Below the pieces are notes generated by a model. The model was not told where the DNA came from. It ran no database searches and saw nothing but the letters and a program-made list of their open reading frames with translations. Made by a program: the position numbers and the translations under genes. Source: Arthrobacter alpinus (GTDB lineage: Bacteria; Actinomycetota; Actinomycetes; Actinomycetales; Micrococcaceae). From it: a DNA stretch of 64,000 nt. This document shows, in pieces, positions 43,972 through 52,722 of this stretch. The stretch spans positions 248,001-312,000 of the forward strand of contig NZ_FNTV01000001.1 of assembly GCF_900105965.1 (NCBI RefSeq), written 5' to 3'. Each line of letters begins with the position of its first letter. Positions within the stretch are counted from its first letter, which is position 1.

Positions 43972-44010
43972 TGGCAAGCGGTTGCCATTTGTTGTCTTAG
44001 CTGGTTAACT
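43972..44010 (+). promoter_or_regulatory. Promoter with LacI-type operator before the GPH transporter
   Basis: TGGCAAGCGGTTGCCA (43972-43987) is an almost perfect palindrome and the best operator copy. The -35 TTGCCA (43982-43987) is its right end; TTAACT or TAACTA follows after 17-18 bases. Confidence 0.78.
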
Positions 44011-44170
44011 AGTGGGTAATACAGCTCACACGTCGGCTGAAAGTCTACGGAGAAACTCCAATGGTGGAGTCGCCCCGCAGAGGTTCACCGAAGGACCCAT
44101 GGGGGACCGGCGCTGTGAGAACTGCCAGCCGCAGCACACCGGCAGCTGGCCTTGGGTAAAGGAGCCCGCA
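44011..44170 (+). other. Leader of about 155 bases before the GPH transporter
   Basis: The region between the predicted transcription start and the TTG at 44171 can form several short stems: GGAG-AAA-CTCC near 44050-44060 and CTGCC...GGCAG near 44123-44146. It matches no riboswitch I recognise. It contains an open in-frame extension of the transporter, but that part shows no family similarity. Confidence 0.4.
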
Positions 44171-45598
44171 TTGACCATGACACAAAAGCAATCCAGCCAG
44201 GGCACGGAAGCGCCGGCCACGGGCGTTCTGTCCAAGATCAGCGTTTTGGGCTACGGCGCCGGTGACGCCGCCAATAACCTGGCCTTCACAACAGCCACCA
44301 TGTTCCTTTTGGTCTACTACACGGACGTAGCAGGCATCAGCGCCGCAGCAGCGGGCACACTGTTGCTCGTGGTTCGAATCTTCGACGCCTTCGCAGACGT
44401 CCTCGCCGGCCGCATGGTGGACCGGACGTATCACAAGAAACTTGGCAAGTTCCGCCCGTACATCATGTTCGGCTCCGTGCCGCTGCTTCTGCTCAGCGTT
44501 GCCACCTTCTCCATTCCCCAGATCGGGGAATCGGGCATGTTGCTGTGGGCCTACCTCAGCTACGCATTGCTTGGCCTGGCCTACAGCTTCGTGAACATCC
44601 CCTACGGATCCCTCGCCGGGGCCATGACTCAGAACTCCGGTGAGCGCGCCAAATTGGCCAGCGCCCGCACCATCGGCGCCGTCGCCGTGGGCTCCTTCCT
44701 GGGCATCTTCATCGCTCCCTTGATGAAGGGCGGGGAAAACCTCCAGCCGCTGTTCACCACACTGACAGTCATTTTCGCCGTCGTGGGAACCGGACTGTAC
44801 ATGTTCACCGTCTTCTCCACCAAGGAGCGCGTGGTCCGCGAAGTCTCCAAGGTTTCCATGAAGCAGAGCATCGAAACACTCAAGGGCAACAAGCCCCTGC
44901 TGCTGCTGTGCATTAGCTCGTTCCTGTTCCTGACCGGCCAGCTGGCACTGGGAACTGTTCAGATCTACTACTTCCGCGACGTTCTGCACTCCCTGGGCCT
45001 CTACGCGCTCATGTCCATCATCAACATCGTCCTCACCTTCGGCATGGCCGCCATCCTGCCGCGCCTGGTGCGGGCCGCGGGCAAGAAGAACATTTACATG
45101 GGTGGCGCGCTGCTCATGGCCATCGGTGGCCTCACCGTGTTCCTCGCACCCAGCTCCATGGTGTGGCTCGCTTTCACCGGCGTCGTCATCACCCAGGTGG
45201 GCCTGCTGCTGGTCAGCATGCTGGTTTGGGCCCTTGAGGCTGACACCGTTGAATACGGCGAGTGGAAGACTGGCATCCGCACCGAAGGAATCACCTACGC
45301 GTTGTTCTCCTTCACCCGCAAGACCGGCCAGGCCGTTGGTGGTGCATTGGCCGCCTTTGCTCTCGCCTGGGGCGGATACACCGCCGGTGCCGCCCAGCAA
45401 ACGGAACATGCAATCCTCGGCATCCGTGCCGGCGCCGGCCTGCTGCCGATGGTCTTCGCGCTCCTTGCCCTGCTGGTCATGATCGTTTACCCCTTGACGG
45501 ACGCCAAGCACAAGGAAATTGTTGCCCACATTAGCGAGCGCCGCGCAGCCCGTCTTGAGGAAGCTCTTGACCGCCGTGACTCGGACGACAACGCTTAG
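44171..45598 (+). CDS. GPH-family sugar symporter (glycoside-pentoside-hexuronide:cation)
   Basis: The 475-residue transporter has about twelve membrane segments and the GPH marks DAANNLAFTTATMFLLVYYTD, RIFDAFADVLAGRMVDRT and YGSLAGAMT. Members carry melibiose, xylosides or glucuronides with a cation, like UidB. TTG 44171 has AAAGGAG 6 bases upstream; ATG 44177 is the alternative. It lies behind the best operator copy and before hexuronate enzymes, so glucuronate or a glucuronide is the probable cargo. Confidence 0.9.
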   Translation: MTMTQKQSSQGTEAPATGVLSKISVLGYGAGDAANNLAFTTATMFLLVYYTDVAGISAAAAGTLLLVVRIFDAFADVLAGRMVDRTYHKKLGKFRPYIMFGSVPLLLLSVATFSIPQIGESGMLLWAYLSYALLGLAYSFVNIPYGSLAGAMTQNSGERAKLASARTIGAVAVGSFLGIFIAPLMKGGENLQPLFTTLTVIFAVVGTGLYMFTVFSTKERVVREVSKVSMKQSIETLKGNKPLLLLCISSFLFLTGQLALGTVQIYYFRDVLHSLGLYALMSIINIVLTFGMAAILPRLVRAAGKKNIYMGGALLMAIGGLTVFLAPSSMVWLAFTGVVITQVGLLLVSMLVWALEADTVEYGEWKTGIRTEGITYALFSFTRKTGQAVGGALAAFALAWGGYTAGAAQQTEHAILGIRAGAGLLPMVFALLALLVMIVYPLTDAKHKEIVAHISERRAARLEEALDRRDSDDNA

Positions 45599-45663
45599 CC
45601 CCACGGCAACACCTATCTATTCGCTTCATCTCTTATCACTGAAACTCTTGGAAGGAACTCCTC

Positions 45664-46893
45664 GTGAAAATCGTTTCCGCGGAAGTATTTGTCACCAGTC
45701 CCAGCCGTAACTTCGTGACCTTGAAGGTCACTACCGATGAGGGTGTTGTGGGTATCGGGGACGCTACCTTGAACGGGCGTGAGCTCGCCGTGGCCGCGTA
45801 CCTGAAGGAGCATGTTGCCCAGCTGCTGATCGGCAAGGATCCGCACCGGATCGAGGATACCTGGCAGTTCCTGTACCGCAGCTCGTACTGGCGCCGTGGC
45901 CCGGTCACGATGGCCGCGATTGCCGCCGTGGACATGGCCCTGTGGGACATCAAGGGCAAGATTGCCGGCCTGCCGGTGTACCAGCTCCTTGGTGGTGCCT
46001 CCCGCAATGGTTTGCGCGCCTACGGTCACGCGTCCGGTTCGGACCTGCCGCAGCTTTTCGATTCGGTCCGTGAGCACCTGGAGTTGGGTTACAAGTCCAT
46101 CCGTATCCAGACCGCTGTCCCGGGTATCAAGGCCGTCTATGGTGTTGCTGCCCAGGCGCAGGCCTCGGGGGAGCGTTACGATTACGAGCCCGCAGGCCGT
46201 GGCGCCCACCCGCAGGAGGAAGACTGGGACACCCGGGCTTACCTGCGTCACCTGCCCACCGTGTTCGAGGCTGTCCGCAACGAGTTCGGTCCCGAGATCC
46301 CGCTGCTGCATGACGGCCACCACCGCATGACCCCGATTCAGGCCGCGAAGCTGGGCAAGTCCCTGGAACCGTATGATCTGTTCTGGTTGGAGGACTGCAC
46401 CCCGGCGGAAAACCAGGAGGCGCTGCGTCTGGTCCGTTCACACACCACCACCCCGCTGGCCATCGGTGAAATTTTCAACACGGTCTATGACTTCCAGACG
46501 TTGATCAAGGAACAGCTCATCGATTACGTCCGTGCCGCCTCGACTCACTTCGGTGGCATCTCGCCGTTGAAGAAGGTCATGGACTATGCCGCGCAGTACC
46601 AGATCAAGTCCGGTTTCCACGGGCCCACGGATATTTCCCCGATCGGGTTCGCCGCCCAGTTGCATGTGGGCCTGGCCATCCATAACTACGGCATCCAGGA
46701 ATACATGCAGCACTCTGATGCCACCAATGAGGTCTTCCAGCAGTCCATGACGTTCAAGGACGGCTACCTGCACCCCGGGGATGCTCCCGGCATCGGTGTG
46801 GAATTCAACGAGGAAGCCGCCAAAGCGTTCCCGTACCAGCAGGCCTACCTGCCCTACAACCGCCTCGTCGACGGAACGGTCCACGACTGGTGA
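45664..46893 (+). CDS. Enolase-superfamily sugar acid dehydratase (ManD type)
   Basis: The 409-residue enzyme resembles the ManD/RspA group, which dehydrates D-mannonate (some also D-gluconate) to 2-keto-3-deoxygluconate. Visible marks are the N-terminal [16 protein letters not shown], metal ligands D in [12 protein letters not shown] in [12 protein letters not shown] and E in AIGEIFNT, and the H in [12 protein letters not shown]. It would replace UxuA after fructuronate reductase. GTG 45664 follows AAGGAA. Its stop overlaps the gluconokinase start (GTGA). Confidence 0.9.
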   Translation: MKIVSAEVFVTSPSRNFVTLKVTTDEGVVGIGDATLNGRELAVAAYLKEHVAQLLIGKDPHRIEDTWQFLYRSSYWRRGPVTMAAIAAVDMALWDIKGKIAGLPVYQLLGGASRNGLRAYGHASGSDLPQLFDSVREHLELGYKSIRIQTAVPGIKAVYGVAAQAQASGERYDYEPAGRGAHPQEEDWDTRAYLRHLPTVFEAVRNEFGPEIPLLHDGHHRMTPIQAAKLGKSLEPYDLFWLEDCTPAENQEALRLVRSHTTTPLAIGEIFNTVYDFQTLIKEQLIDYVRAASTHFGGISPLKKVMDYAAQYQIKSGFHGPTDISPIGFAAQLHVGLAIHNYGIQEYMQHSDATNEVFQQSMTFKDGYLHPGDAPGIGVEFNEEAAKAFPYQQAYLPYNRLVDGTVHDW

Positions 46894-47417
46894 TCGACGC
46901 TTCACACGCTGCACCCTCAGCGGTGCAACACATTGTGGTGATGGGAGTCTCCGGCTGCGGCAAGACGACGATCGGTGCCCTTGTGGCGCACGAGCTCGGC
47001 CTGCCGTTCACGGACGGAGACTCCCTCCACCCAGTGGAGAATATTGCCAAGATGGCTGCCGGAACCCCCTTGAACGACGACGACCGCGCACCTTGGCTGG
47101 ACATCGTTGGCCAGGAGCTGGCAGCCTCGGCCAACGGACTTGTGGTTGCCTGCTCCGCGTTGAAGCGCAGCTACCGGGATGCCATCCGGGCTCAGGCGCC
47201 CGGTGCGGTGTTCCTGCATCTGGATGGCACCAGGGAGGTCTTGAGCTCACGGCTCGAAGGACGCTCGGGGCACTTCATGCCGAGCACCTTGCTTGACTCG
47301 CAGTTGGCCACGCTGGAGCCGCTGGAGGCCGAGGAAGCTGCCGTGGTGATTGACATTTCGGCACCGGTCCCCGCTTTGGTCAGTGATGCCGTCGTACGTC
47401 TGCAACAAACAACCTAG
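46890..47417 (+). CDS. Gluconokinase 1
   Basis: The 175-residue kinase makes 6-phosphogluconate from D-gluconate and ATP. It has the P-loop GVSGCGKTT near residue 23, [32 protein letters not shown] and LEGRSGHFM, all typical of the GntK family. The GTG start overlaps the dehydratase stop. A second, similar gluconokinase is at 49360. Gluconate is not an intermediate of the glucuronate route, so this implies another sugar acid is also used. Confidence 0.93.
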   Translation: MIDASHAAPSAVQHIVVMGVSGCGKTTIGALVAHELGLPFTDGDSLHPVENIAKMAAGTPLNDDDRAPWLDIVGQELAASANGLVVACSALKRSYRDAIRAQAPGAVFLHLDGTREVLSSRLEGRSGHFMPSTLLDSQLATLEPLEAEEAAVVIDISAPVPALVSDAVVRLQQTT

Positions 47418-47453
47418 AGACAAAGAATTCAGAGCGAGACTTCAGGAGAAGCA

Positions 47454-49199
47454 ATGGCATATGCCGTGGATTTGCGCGCCGCACCCTTCAATTTGGATGA
47501 CGCCGCTGTGGCATGGGTGGAATCGACCATGGGGTCGATGACCCTGGAAGAGAAAATCGGCCAGCTGTTCATCAACCACAACAACAGCTACGCTCCCGAG
47601 TACCTCGATGACGTGCTGGAGAACTTCCACGTGGGTGGGATGCGTTACCGCCCGGGCCCGTCCGCGGCCGTGCAGGAGCACATTCGCCATGCACAGTCGA
47701 AGACCAAGATCCCGCTGCTGATTGCCTCCAACCCGGAAATGGGCGGCGCCGGCAGCTGCGACGATGGCACCTTCGTCTCCACACACCTGCAGGCCGGCTC
47801 TCACCCGGATGCATCCATTGCCCGCCAGATGGGCCAGGTGGCAGGCATTGAAACCGCCGCACTGGGTTGCAACTGGGCATTCGCGCCAATTGTGGACATC
47901 CACTACAACTGGCGCAACACCGTCATCTCCACCCGCGCCTTCGGCAACACGCCAGAGGTTGTGGTGGAGCGGGCCAAGGAATACTTCAACGGCATTAGCG
48001 AATCACCCACGGCGTGCGCCATGAAGCATTTCCCCGGCGACGGGATCGACGAGCGCGACCAGCATGTGGTGACCTCTTACAACACCCTCGGCTATGAGGA
48101 GTGGAACAAGACATACGGGCACGTGTACCGCGAGATGATCGGCCACGGCGTGCAGTCGATCATGGCCGGCCACATCGGTGCACCCGAGCTGTCCAGGCGC
48201 TTTCTGCCCGGCCTGGCGGACGGCGAGATTCTGCCAGCCACGTTGGCTCCGGAACTGCTCGGAGACTTGTTGCGTGGCGAGTTGGGCTTCAACGGGCTCA
48301 TCCTGACCGATGCGTCGCAGATGATCGGCATGACCCAGGCCATGAAGCGCCGCGATCTGGTGCCGGCGGCCATCGCGGCAGGCTGCGACATGTTCTTGTT
48401 CTTCCGCAACCCTGCCGAGGACTTTGGCTTCATGCTGGATGGGTACCGCAACGGCGTCATCAGCGATGAGCGCCTAACGGACGCCCTGCGCCGCATCCTG
48501 GCATTGAAGGCATCTCTGGGGCTGCACGTGAAGGACCGCTCCGAACTGGTTCCGCCCGTGGAGGCGCTGGCCGTGATCGGTTCAGCCGAACACCGCGCCA
48601 TTGCCGCCGAGATCGCGGACAAGACCGTGACACTTGTCAAGGACACTCAGGGCAACCTGCCGCTGACCCCGGCCACGCACAAGAAGATCCGCTTGTACGG
48701 GATTTCCGGGGGTTCGGATTTCACCATGGCTGATCCGCTGGGTTATCTGGACGTGGTGGCGGAAGAGCTTGAACGCGTGGGCTTCGAGGTGCACATCTTC
48801 AAAACCGCCGATCAGCGCAAGGCTGCGGGGGAGGAGGGCGTGAACTTCATGTCAGTCATCTCCGACGAGGCCACGGTGGACTACCCCGAAAAGTACGACG
48901 CCGCCCTTGTGGTTGCCAACGTGAAGGGCTTTGCCCAAGAAGCAGCTATCCGCGTCAAATGGTCCTCGCCCATGGCCGCGGAGATCCCGTGGTACGTCAC
49001 CGAGGTGCCCACCGTGTTTGTCTCGCTCAACCAGCCAAACCATCTGATCGACGTGCCGATGGTCAAGACGGCCATCCACACCCACGCCGATACCCGCGAA
49101 GCCATCAGGGTCACCGTGGACAAGATTCAAGGCCTCTCCGAATTCCAGGGCACGTTCAACGAGAACGTGTTCTGCGATTCCTTCGACACCCGGCTCTAA
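47454..49199 (+). CDS. Cytosolic GH3-family glycosidase with NagZ-type Asp-x-His dyad
   Basis: The 581-residue protein has no signal peptide, so it acts on imported substrates. The GH3 barrel has KHFPGDG at 191-197, the acid/base dyad candidate D202-x-H204 and the likely nucleophile D286 in LILTDAS. The C-terminal domain (about 360-581) is the GH3 second domain. The Asp-x-His dyad is the hallmark of NagZ-like enzymes, some of which are phosphorylases. In this operon a beta-glycoside of a uronic acid or a hexosaminide is a reasonable substrate guess. ATG 47454 follows AGGAGAAGCA. Confidence 0.88.
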   Translation: MAYAVDLRAAPFNLDDAAVAWVESTMGSMTLEEKIGQLFINHNNSYAPEYLDDVLENFHVGGMRYRPGPSAAVQEHIRHAQSKTKIPLLIASNPEMGGAGSCDDGTFVSTHLQAGSHPDASIARQMGQVAGIETAALGCNWAFAPIVDIHYNWRNTVISTRAFGNTPEVVVERAKEYFNGISESPTACAMKHFPGDGIDERDQHVVTSYNTLGYEEWNKTYGHVYREMIGHGVQSIMAGHIGAPELSRRFLPGLADGEILPATLAPELLGDLLRGELGFNGLILTDASQMIGMTQAMKRRDLVPAAIAAGCDMFLFFRNPAEDFGFMLDGYRNGVISDERLTDALRRILALKASLGLHVKDRSELVPPVEALAVIGSAEHRAIAAEIADKTVTLVKDTQGNLPLTPATHKKIRLYGISGGSDFTMADPLGYLDVVAEELERVGFEVHIFKTADQRKAAGEEGVNFMSVISDEATVDYPEKYDAALVVANVKGFAQEAAIRVKWSSPMAAEIPWYVTEVPTVFVSLNQPNHLIDVPMVKTAIHTHADTREAIRVTVDKIQGLSEFQGTFNENVFCDSFDTRL

Positions 49200-49207
49200 G
49201 GGTGTGA

Positions 49208-49248
49208 GGACCGTACACCGCAGGCACCTTGCCGGCAGCGTACGGTCC
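49208..49248 (+). terminator. Terminator-like hairpin after the GH3 gene
   Basis: GGACCGTAC (49208-49216) pairs with GTACGGTCC (49240-49248); ATTGG and a short T-run (49260-49263) follow. Confidence 0.6.
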
Positions 49249-49359
49249 ATTGGCGTGCTTTTGGCAATACACCCTGGAATGCACGGCAACAACGCCCGGT
49301 TTGTTCATGCAGCAAGCTCGTTGCTGTGATCCGCGTCAACATTTGATATACAAGAGGCT

Positions 49360-49926
49360 ATGACTACCCCTAACGCCACCCCTGAATCTGCTGCGCCACA
49401 TTCCGAATCACCCAAGTCACCTGCAACGCGTGTTGTGGTCATGGGTGTCTCCGGAGCTGGCAAGAGCACCATTGGCACGCTCGTGGCCGATGCCATGAAC
49501 TTCCCGTTTGTCGATGCCGATTCGCTTCACCCGTTGGAAAACATCCGCAAGATGGCCGCTGGCACACCCCTGAATGATGAAGACCGTTGGCCGTGGCTGG
49601 ACCTGGTGGGCCACGAGCTGGCCACAACGCGGGGCAAGGGCATTGTGGTTGCCTGTTCGGCGCTCAAGCGGCGCTACCGCGATGCGATCCGCGCCCAGGC
49701 CCCGGACACGATCTTCTTGCACCTCGAAGGATCCCTTGAGGTGCTCAGCTCCCGGCTCGAGGGCCGCTCCGGCCACTTCATGCCGCCCAACCTCCTGGCG
49801 TCGCAGCTTGATGCTCTTGAGCCGATGGAAGCAGACGAGGCAGCTGTTGTCATCGACATTGCCGCCAGCATGAATGAAATTCTCGACGCCGCAGTTGCCG
49901 GAATCCGCCAAGTCTCCGGTGACTGA
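49360..49926 (+). CDS. Gluconokinase 2
   Basis: The 188-residue kinase has the P-loop GVSGAGKST near residue 29, FVDADSLHP, GTPLNDEDRWPWLD, CSALKRRYRD and LEGRSGHFM. It is a clear paralogue of gluconokinase 1 (46890), with an extra N-terminal 20 residues. Its own promoter is likely: TATACA lies 12 bases before AGAGGCTATG. The downstream soxR gene overlaps its end. Two gluconokinases around one GH3 gene is unusual. Confidence 0.92.
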   Translation: MTTPNATPESAAPHSESPKSPATRVVVMGVSGAGKSTIGTLVADAMNFPFVDADSLHPLENIRKMAAGTPLNDEDRWPWLDLVGHELATTRGKGIVVACSALKRRYRDAIRAQAPDTIFLHLEGSLEVLSSRLEGRSGHFMPPNLLASQLDALEPMEADEAAVVIDIAASMNEILDAAVAGIRQVSGD

Positions 49927-50407
49927 CACGCCCGACGCCGGGCCCGGGCACCGCGCACAGGAACTGTTGAGCGTGGGCCAGGTTGCGCAGCGGGGAGGCG
50001 TCAGTGTCTCGGCGCTGCACTTTTACGAACGCCAGGGCCTGATTTTTAGCACCCGGACCTCAGGCAACCAGAGGCGCTATGCCCGCTCAGAGCTGCGTCG
50101 CGTCGCCGTCATCAGGGCCGCCCAAAGGGCAGGCATTCCGCTCTCGCTGGTTGCCTCTGTCTTTGAGGAGCTGCCAGATCATGGCGTGCCAAGTCAATCC
50201 GACTGGCAACGCTTGTCCCAACATTGGCAAGCCGAGCTTACTGCTCGAATCGATGCCTTGGAGAAGCTTCGTGGAAGTTTGGGTGGCTGCATTGGATGCG
50301 GTTGTCTCTCGCTGGCCGAATGTGGCTTTGTGAATCCCGAAGACCAGGTGGCCGGAGAGGGGCCGGGTGCGCGGGCCTTCGATGGTACGAACCTCCAATT
50401 GCCGTGA
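49919..50407 (+). CDS. soxR: MerR-family redox regulator SoxR
   Basis: The 162-residue regulator has the MerR head (LLSVGQVAQRGGVSVSALHFYERQGLI), a dimerisation helix and the [2Fe-2S] ligands C124, C127, C129 and C135 in CIGCGCLSLAEC. This is the SoxR pattern. It activates genes when redox-active compounds oxidise the cluster. GTG 49919 overlaps the gluconokinase stop. A SoxR-type box lies downstream before a flavin reductase gene. Confidence 0.93.
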   Translation: MTDTPDAGPGHRAQELLSVGQVAQRGGVSVSALHFYERQGLIFSTRTSGNQRRYARSELRRVAVIRAAQRAGIPLSLVASVFEELPDHGVPSQSDWQRLSQHWQAELTARIDALEKLRGSLGGCIGCGCLSLAECGFVNPEDQVAGEGPGARAFDGTNLQLP

Positions 50408-50457
50408 AACAGTCCAAGCCTCGAGCCGCCCCAAGTTCAAACAGCAATTCAGGCGAT

Positions 50458-50488
50458 TTGACCTCAACTATGGTTGAGGTTCTAGAGT
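50458..50488 (+). promoter_or_regulatory. SoxR-box promoter of the flavin reductase gene
   Basis: ACCTCAACTATGGTTGAGGT (50461-50480) resembles the SoxR box (ACCTCAAGTTAACTTGAGGT). It sits between TTGACC (-35, 50458-50463) and TAGAGT (-10, 50483-50488), giving the 19-base spacer expected for MerR-type activation. Confidence 0.88.
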
Positions 50489-50539
50489 CATTTGAAGACC
50501 CGGCCGTTTGGGCTGGTGGTTCGAGAGGATTTTTAGGTT

Positions 50540-51058
50540 ATGACTGTGCAGGTTCAGGCGCCCCGGCTGACGAGTGATTTCAAGGCAGCTTTTGGCGGGC
50601 ATCCGGCCGGTGTGGCCATCATTGCCGCAGAATCGGACACTGGACCTGTCGGCATCACAGCCTCATCGGTGGCATCAGTGTCTGCCGAACCGCCGTTGTT
50701 GGCATTCTCCCTTGCGGCCAACAGCGGATCTGCGGCCGCCCTTGCTGCGGCCGACTCCGTGGTGGTGCACCTGCTGACTGCTGCAGACCGTGACTTGGCG
50801 CGGATCTTTGCAGACTCACGATCAGAACGCTTTACCGATGCCATGGCGTGGTCGCGCATGGAAACGGGAGAACCGTTGCTCGTTCACGGTGGATATTCCT
50901 TGCGGTGCACGGTTCTTAGCCGCACACCGGCCGGTGGATCTTTGCTGCTGGCAGCTGAAGTCATTGAGATTATTTCTCCGGATGCCGTCGGTGCGCCCAT
51001 GGTTTATCACAGCCGGTCCTTCCACTGGCTCGGGGAACACAGCGTTCTCGGGGCATGA
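50540..51058 (+). CDS. Flavin reductase-family FMN-binding protein
   Basis: The 172-residue protein has the split-barrel flavin reductase pattern: GHPAGVAIIAAESDTGPVGITASSVASVSAEPPLLAFSL in two overlapping stretches and the ending VYHSRSFHWLG. It should use NAD(P)H to reduce flavin or act on a redox compound. It lies behind a SoxR-box promoter, which suggests a role in coping with redox-cycling compounds. TTAGGTTATG surrounds the ATG, a weak site. Confidence 0.88.
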   Translation: MTVQVQAPRLTSDFKAAFGGHPAGVAIIAAESDTGPVGITASSVASVSAEPPLLAFSLAANSGSAAALAAADSVVVHLLTAADRDLARIFADSRSERFTDAMAWSRMETGEPLLVHGGYSLRCTVLSRTPAGGSLLLAAEVIEIISPDAVGAPMVYHSRSFHWLGEHSVLGA

Positions 51059-51165
51059 TTCGCGGCACAGGGCAACCGGCCCGAGCACTATGGGGCGATT
51101 GTTCATGACGCCGTAACCGATGCTCTCGCGTCGGGGCGTATGCGCTCATGTAGACTAAAAATCCT

Positions 51166-51378
51166 ATGGAAAGTAAATCTAGGGGCCGGCGCAACAGCTT
51201 GCGGAGTTCACAATTGACCTCCCGCAATCGTGTTGACAATGCCGGCAAACCCCGCACTCGTGACCACAGTTCCACACCTTCCACCGCGGCCGGCCCTAGC
51301 GCCGACCACCCTCCGCCGGCGGCCAACCCCCACTTTCGCGCAGCATTCCAGCGCGCTGTGGTTTCGGGGGTGCAGTAG
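51166..51378 (+). CDS. Possible small hypothetical protein (70 residues) before the CNNM-type genes
   Basis: The frame runs from ATG 51166 to TAG 51378, 3 bases before the next start. The product is rich in Ser, Arg and Pro, looks disordered and is not recognised. TAGACT at 51151-51156 is a -10 candidate whose start point would fall next to the ATG, so a leaderless message is possible. It may equally be a non-coding leader. Confidence 0.35.
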   Translation: MESKSRGRRNSLRSSQLTSRNRVDNAGKPRTRDHSSTPSTAAGPSADHPPPAANPHFRAAFQRAVVSGVQ

Positions 51379-51381
51379 GAC

Positions 51382-52722
51382 ATGGAATGGATACTCCTAG
51401 CAGCAGGCTTGCTGCTCATCCTCGGTACAGGATTCTTTGTAGCCGTTGAATTTTCCCTGGTCGCCCTTGACCAGGCCTCGGTTCAGCGCGCCGTGAACGA
51501 CGGCGACAAGGCTGCCGCGCCGCTCTTGCGTTGTTTGAAATCGCTCTCCACACAGCTTTCCAGCTGCCAATTGGGGATCACCTTGACCACATTGCTGACG
51601 GGTTTCCTTATGGAGCCGTCCCTGGGTGTCTTGCTGGCAGCCCCTCTAGAGGCGGTGGGCGTACCTGAGCTCGCAGTCTCAGGTGTCGCGCTGATCCTGG
51701 CCATGTTGATTGCAACCTTGCTCTCCATGCTGATTGGTGAGCTGGTTCCCAAGAATATGGCGATCGCCAAGTCCTTTGAAATTGGCAAGGCTGTAGCCCG
51801 TCCCCAGCTCGTCTTTACGGCCATATTCAAGCCCTTCATTGTGGTGTTGAACGGCTTCTCCAACAAGGTCCTGAACCTCTTCGGGATGGAAGCAAAGGAA
51901 GAAATTTCCGGAGCGAGGTCCCCATCGGAGCTGGCGTCACTGGTGCGCCGATCCGCGGAAATGGGAACCCTTGATGAGGGGACCGCTACCTTCTTGTCGC
52001 GGACCCTGCGCTTTTCCGAGCGCACGGCAGCCGATGTCATGACCCCGCGCATGCGTGTTGAAACCATCGAAAGCACCAAATCTGTGGCCGAAATTATTGA
52101 CGTTGCCCGGCGGACCGGATACTCCAGATTCCCGGTTATTGGTGATTCGGCCGATCAGATTTTGGGCGTTGTGCACCTGAAAAGTGCTGTCTCCATCCCG
52201 TTCCACAAGCGCACGGGAATCGAGGTGGGTGCCATCATGACAGACGTTCTGCGCGTGCCCGAGACCGTCCATCTGGATGCCTTGATCCTTGAACTGCGTG
52301 GAGGAAATCTGCAAATGGCCGTGGTCCAGGACGAATACGGTGGAACGGCCGGCGTCACCACGCTGGAAGACCTCGTTGAGGAGATCGTCGGCGAGGTCTC
52401 CGATGAGCACGATCGCATCAAACCCGGAATTCTGTTGGCCGCCGATGGCACCTGGTTCTTCCCTGGCCTGATGCGCCCCGACGAGGTCTCCGAACGCATC
52501 GGCCCGCTCACCGTCCCCGATGAGGCCGGCTATGAAACCGTGGGTGGCTTCATGATGGCCGAGTTGGGTCGCATTGCGGCCGTGGGTGACACCGTCCCCG
52601 TTCAGGGTGGATCCCTTGTGGTGGAAAGAATTGAACGACGCCGAATTGACCGGATTCAGTTCATTCCGGCTCCTGCTGCGACGGAATCGAAGGCAACGGA
52701 CAAAGCAGGTGATTCCCAGTGA
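51382..52722 (+). CDS. CNNM/HlyC-type membrane protein with CBS pair and CorC domain 1
   Basis: The 446-residue protein has a DUF21/CNNM transmembrane domain (about residues 1-190), a CBS pair (about 215-335, with MTPRMRVETIES and GVVHLKS) and a C-terminal CorC_HlyC domain (about 350-430). Such proteins are linked to Mg/Co efflux. TAGGAC precedes ATG 51382. A paralogue without the CorC domain follows, overlapping by 4 bases. Confidence 0.9.
   Translation: MEWILLAAGLLLILGTGFFVAVEFSLVALDQASVQRAVNDGDKAAAPLLRCLKSLSTQLSSCQLGITLTTLLTGFLMEPSLGVLLAAPLEAVGVPELAVSGVALILAMLIATLLSMLIGELVPKNMAIAKSFEIGKAVARPQLVFTAIFKPFIVVLNGFSNKVLNLFGMEAKEEISGARSPSELASLVRRSAEMGTLDEGTATFLSRTLRFSERTAADVMTPRMRVETIESTKSVAEIIDVARRTGYSRFPVIGDSADQILGVVHLKSAVSIPFHKRTGIEVGAIMTDVLRVPETVHLDALILELRGGNLQMAVVQDEYGGTAGVTTLEDLVEEIVGEVSDEHDRIKPGILLAADGTWFFPGLMRPDEVSERIGPLTVPDEAGYETVGGFMMAELGRIAAVGDTVPVQGGSLVVERIERRRIDRIQFIPAPAATESKATDKAGDSQ

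Noticed and set aside
43988..44170. Cobalamin or other known riboswitch in the GPH leader
   Set aside because: No conserved core motif of a known class could be placed.
44045..45604. 519-residue open frame antisense to the GPH transporter
   Set aside because: Its His/Gln/Gly-rich composition is that of an antisense shadow; the plus-strand protein has clear family motifs.
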